Assembly (NCBI RefSeq): GCF_009765875.1
Contig: NZ_LMUP01000009.1
Span: forward strand, 511,700-575,699
Length of the DNA stretch: 64,000 nt
Source: Pedobacter sp. L105
GTDB lineage: Bacteria > Bacteroidota > Bacteroidia > Sphingobacteriales > Sphingobacteriaceae
Direction of reading: 5' to 3'
The notes beneath the pieces are model-generated. The model searched no databases. It was not told the DNA's origin and saw only the letters and a program-made list of their open reading frames with translations. Within the stretch, counting starts at the first letter, position 1; each line of letters opens with the position of its first letter. Below are positions 62,493 to 64,000 of this stretch, piece by piece. The translations under genes were made by a program, and so were the position numbers.

Positions 62493-63062
62493 TGAATGCT
62501 GTGACCTGACCCTGCTCAGCGTTTTTTTGGAGACCCCAAGATAAGAAGCAATCATATGCAGGGGAACCCTGTTAAATATATTAGGATATTTTTTTATAAA
62601 ATTATTGTACCTGATTTCCGCACTCAAACTTATTTGTTCATATATCCTTTCTGTCATTGCAATTTGACTTCTGGTAATCTGGTCTTCGCTAAGTTTCTTC
62701 AAAGAAGGGGCTGAAGACAGCAGGCTCGAAAATTTAGATTCATCAAAAGCAATCAGATCGCTATCTTCAAGTGCCTCGATATAACTTTTTGAAGGTTGCT
62801 GGTTACTATAGCTTTCACCATCATTTATCCACCAGTTTTCAATTCCGAACTTGAGAACATGTTCATCCCCGTTATTATCAATCCTGTATACTCTTAAGCA
62901 TCCTTTTACGATGTAATAAGTTTGGGTGCATACCTGTCCTTCAAACAACAAAATTTGACCTTTCTTAACTTTTTTTATCTGATGAATGGCTTTTAACCGG
63001 TCCATATCCTCCTCAGATACAGGCATGATCTTTTCAATCTGGTTCCTTAAGATCTCAAACAT
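62487..63062 (-). CDS. Crp/Fnr-family transcriptional regulator
   Basis: A 191-residue regulator: N-terminal cyclic-nucleotide-binding-like domain (KKGQILLFEGQVCTQTYYIV; HVLKFGIENWWINDGESY) and a short C-terminal winged helix (VPLHMIASYLGVSKKTLSRV). This short form without typical cAMP-contact residues is common in Bacteroidota. It is divergent from an enoyl-CoA-hydratase-like gene, and the gap contains three CAAATG-type half-sites. ATG 63062 is used; a GTG at 63068 is in frame. Confidence 0.92.
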   Translation of the reverse strand: MFEILRNQIEKIMPVSEEDMDRLKAIHQIKKVKKGQILLFEGQVCTQTYYIVKGCLRVYRIDNNGDEHVLKFGIENWWINDGESYSNQQPSKSYIEALEDSDLIAFDESKFSSLLSSAPSLKKLSEDQITRSQIAMTERIYEQISLSAEIRYNNFIKKYPNIFNRVPLHMIASYLGVSKKTLSRVRSQHSS

Positions 63063-63128
63063 ATCCACTGCTTTTAAGCAAAAGTAATCATTTACCTATT
63101 ATCGGGCTTTCTAAAGACTAACAGAAGT

Positions 63129-63186
63129 GACATTTGTCTCCCGAATTTAGCCGCAAATGTCTTCTTTCTACATTCTGCAGCAAATG
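63129..63186. promoter_or_regulatory. Three CAAATG half-sites between the Crp/Fnr and enoyl-CoA hydratase genes
   Basis: GACATTTG (63129-63136) and CAAATGTC (63154-63161) form an inverted pair with a 17-base gap. A third CAAATG is at 63181-63186. CACTTTTG (63187-63194) is a near-match to a -7 element for the rightward gene. The sites could bind the divergent regulator, an inference from position. Confidence 0.4.
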
Positions 63187-63223
63187 CACTTTTGTATCAG
63201 AGTTTTAGATAAATTTTAAGAAC

Positions 63224-64000
63224 ATGAATACAAAAACAGAGAATAACACTGGCAACTACCAGAATTATCATTCGATGAAAGTTGAACTTCGTCATGGTGT
63301 TGCCTATCTTACATTTGATAATCCGCCCATCAATGTTCTTGATGGAAACCTGATATCGGACCTTAAAGAGTTTGCGGGCGCTGTAGCTTCGGACGAATCA
63401 GTAAAAGTAATTGTATTTCAAAGCAGTAACCCCGCGTTCTTTCTTGCCCATGGGGATATAAATTTTGTAACCAATCCGGAGTCGATTATGAAACTTGCCG
63501 ATCCGGAAGGTGATCCGGCGCTTAACCCTATGCAGCAGCTTCATGAACGTCTTCGAAATCTGCCTCAGGTAACCATTGCCAGGCTATCAGGATTTGCCAG
63601 AGGGGGCGGTAACGAACTGGCGATGGCTCTGGATATGAGATTTGCCGTAGCTGGAAAAACCTGGTTAAGTCAGCCAGAGGTATTGATGGGTATTATGCCT
63701 GGCGGTGGCGGTACACAATATTTAAGTAAATTGGCCGGAAGGGCAAGGGCATTGGAAGTGATTTTGGGTGCAGAACTGCTCGATTCGGTAATGGCCGAAA
63801 AGTATGGTATCATCAACAGGGCGATCCCTGAAGAAGAAATTGATCCTTATATTGAAACGCTCGCTACGCGCATAGCTTCATTATTACCCGGTGTAATCGA
63901 TGCTGCAAAAAATGCAGTTGATGCAGCTTTCCAAAATACCAATGGAATTACCACTGAAAGTTTGATGCTCGGCAAGCTTTTTAGTGAACCGGCAGCAGCC
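63224..64000 (+). CDS. Enoyl-CoA hydratase/isomerase-like protein (cut by window edge)
   Basis: The frame is open from ATG 63224 to the window end (259 residues seen). It has the crotonase-fold features LTFDNPPINVLDGNLISDLK, oxyanion-hole region AHGDINFVTN and LSGFARGGGNELAMALDMRF with the conserved Gly-rich turn, then QPEVLMGIMPGGGGTQYLSK. The C-terminus is missing. It acts on acyl-CoA or similar thioesters in the cytoplasm; the exact reaction is not determined. It is divergent from a Crp/Fnr regulator. Confidence 0.9.
   Translation, partial: MNTKTENNTGNYQNYHSMKVELRHGVAYLTFDNPPINVLDGNLISDLKEFAGAVASDESVKVIVFQSSNPAFFLAHGDINFVTNPESIMKLADPEGDPALNPMQQLHERLRNLPQVTIARLSGFARGGGNELAMALDMRFAVAGKTWLSQPEVLMGIMPGGGGTQYLSKLAGRARALEVILGAELLDSVMAEKYGIINRAIPEEEIDPYIETLATRIASLLPGVIDAAKNAVDAAFQNTNGITTESLMLGKLFSEPAAA

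Overview
The window looks like the chromosome of a Bacteroidota member, most likely a Sphingobacteriaceae (Pedobacter- or Mucilaginibacter-like). Evidence: low-to-moderate GC, few Shine-Dalgarno sequences, repeated matches to the Bacteroidota -7 element TAnnTTTG, a TonB-dependent receptor with an N-terminal carboxypeptidase-regulatory-like domain, a LytS/LytTR two-component pair, DUF2807, DUF3863 and DoxX-like proteins, and an ImuA-ImuB-DnaE2 mutagenesis cassette. No rRNA, tRNA, CRISPR array, prophage or intact insertion sequence was found.

Layout. 1-5.6 kb: a tricorn-like protein (cut by the window edge), a LytTR response regulator and its histidine kinase on the minus strand, then an M48 metalloprotease. 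5.6-12 kb: AraC and HxlR regulators next to an SDR, an aldo/keto reductase, an alcohol dehydrogenase, a NIPSNAP protein and a quinone-reductase-like MDR. 12-16 kb: an iron-siderophore locus (duplicated structured leader, TonB-dependent receptor, siderophore-interacting protein). 16-27.6 kb: stress proteins, VOC proteins, an AraC/SDR divergent pair, membrane and outer-membrane proteins, a LuxR-type regulator and an acyltransferase. 27.9-33.5 kb: imuA-imuB-dnaE2 behind a promoter bracketed by two near-identical 15-bp palindromes. 33.5-38 kb: phased 11-bp repeats, a tautomerase/TetR pair and a secreted glycoside-hydrolase-like protein. 38-64 kb: a dense mixture of AraC and HxlR regulators with reductases, SDRs, an azoreductase, an FAD aromatic hydroxylase, DoxX-like proteins, an acetyltransferase/ArgE-like pair, an amidohydrolase, PhzF, and a partial enoyl-CoA hydratase at the right edge.

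Two themes stand out. First, the window holds eight apparently intact AraC-type genes (plus one broken) and four intact HxlR genes (plus one internally deleted), mostly beside oxidoreductases. It reads as an accumulation of small regulator/enzyme modules for electrophile, quinone or aromatic stress. Two paralogous HxlR genes share a four-half-site operator of identical geometry. Second, the spaces between these modules hold many gene remnants: PAS kinase, alpha/beta hydrolase, Crp-SDR chimera, SnoaL-like, phenolic acid decarboxylase, AraC, nitroreductase, HxlR, SufS and SDR. This suggests repeated short deletions and turnover of accessory genes. Start codons were chosen by family N-terminus and spacing, because ribosome binding sites are not informative here.
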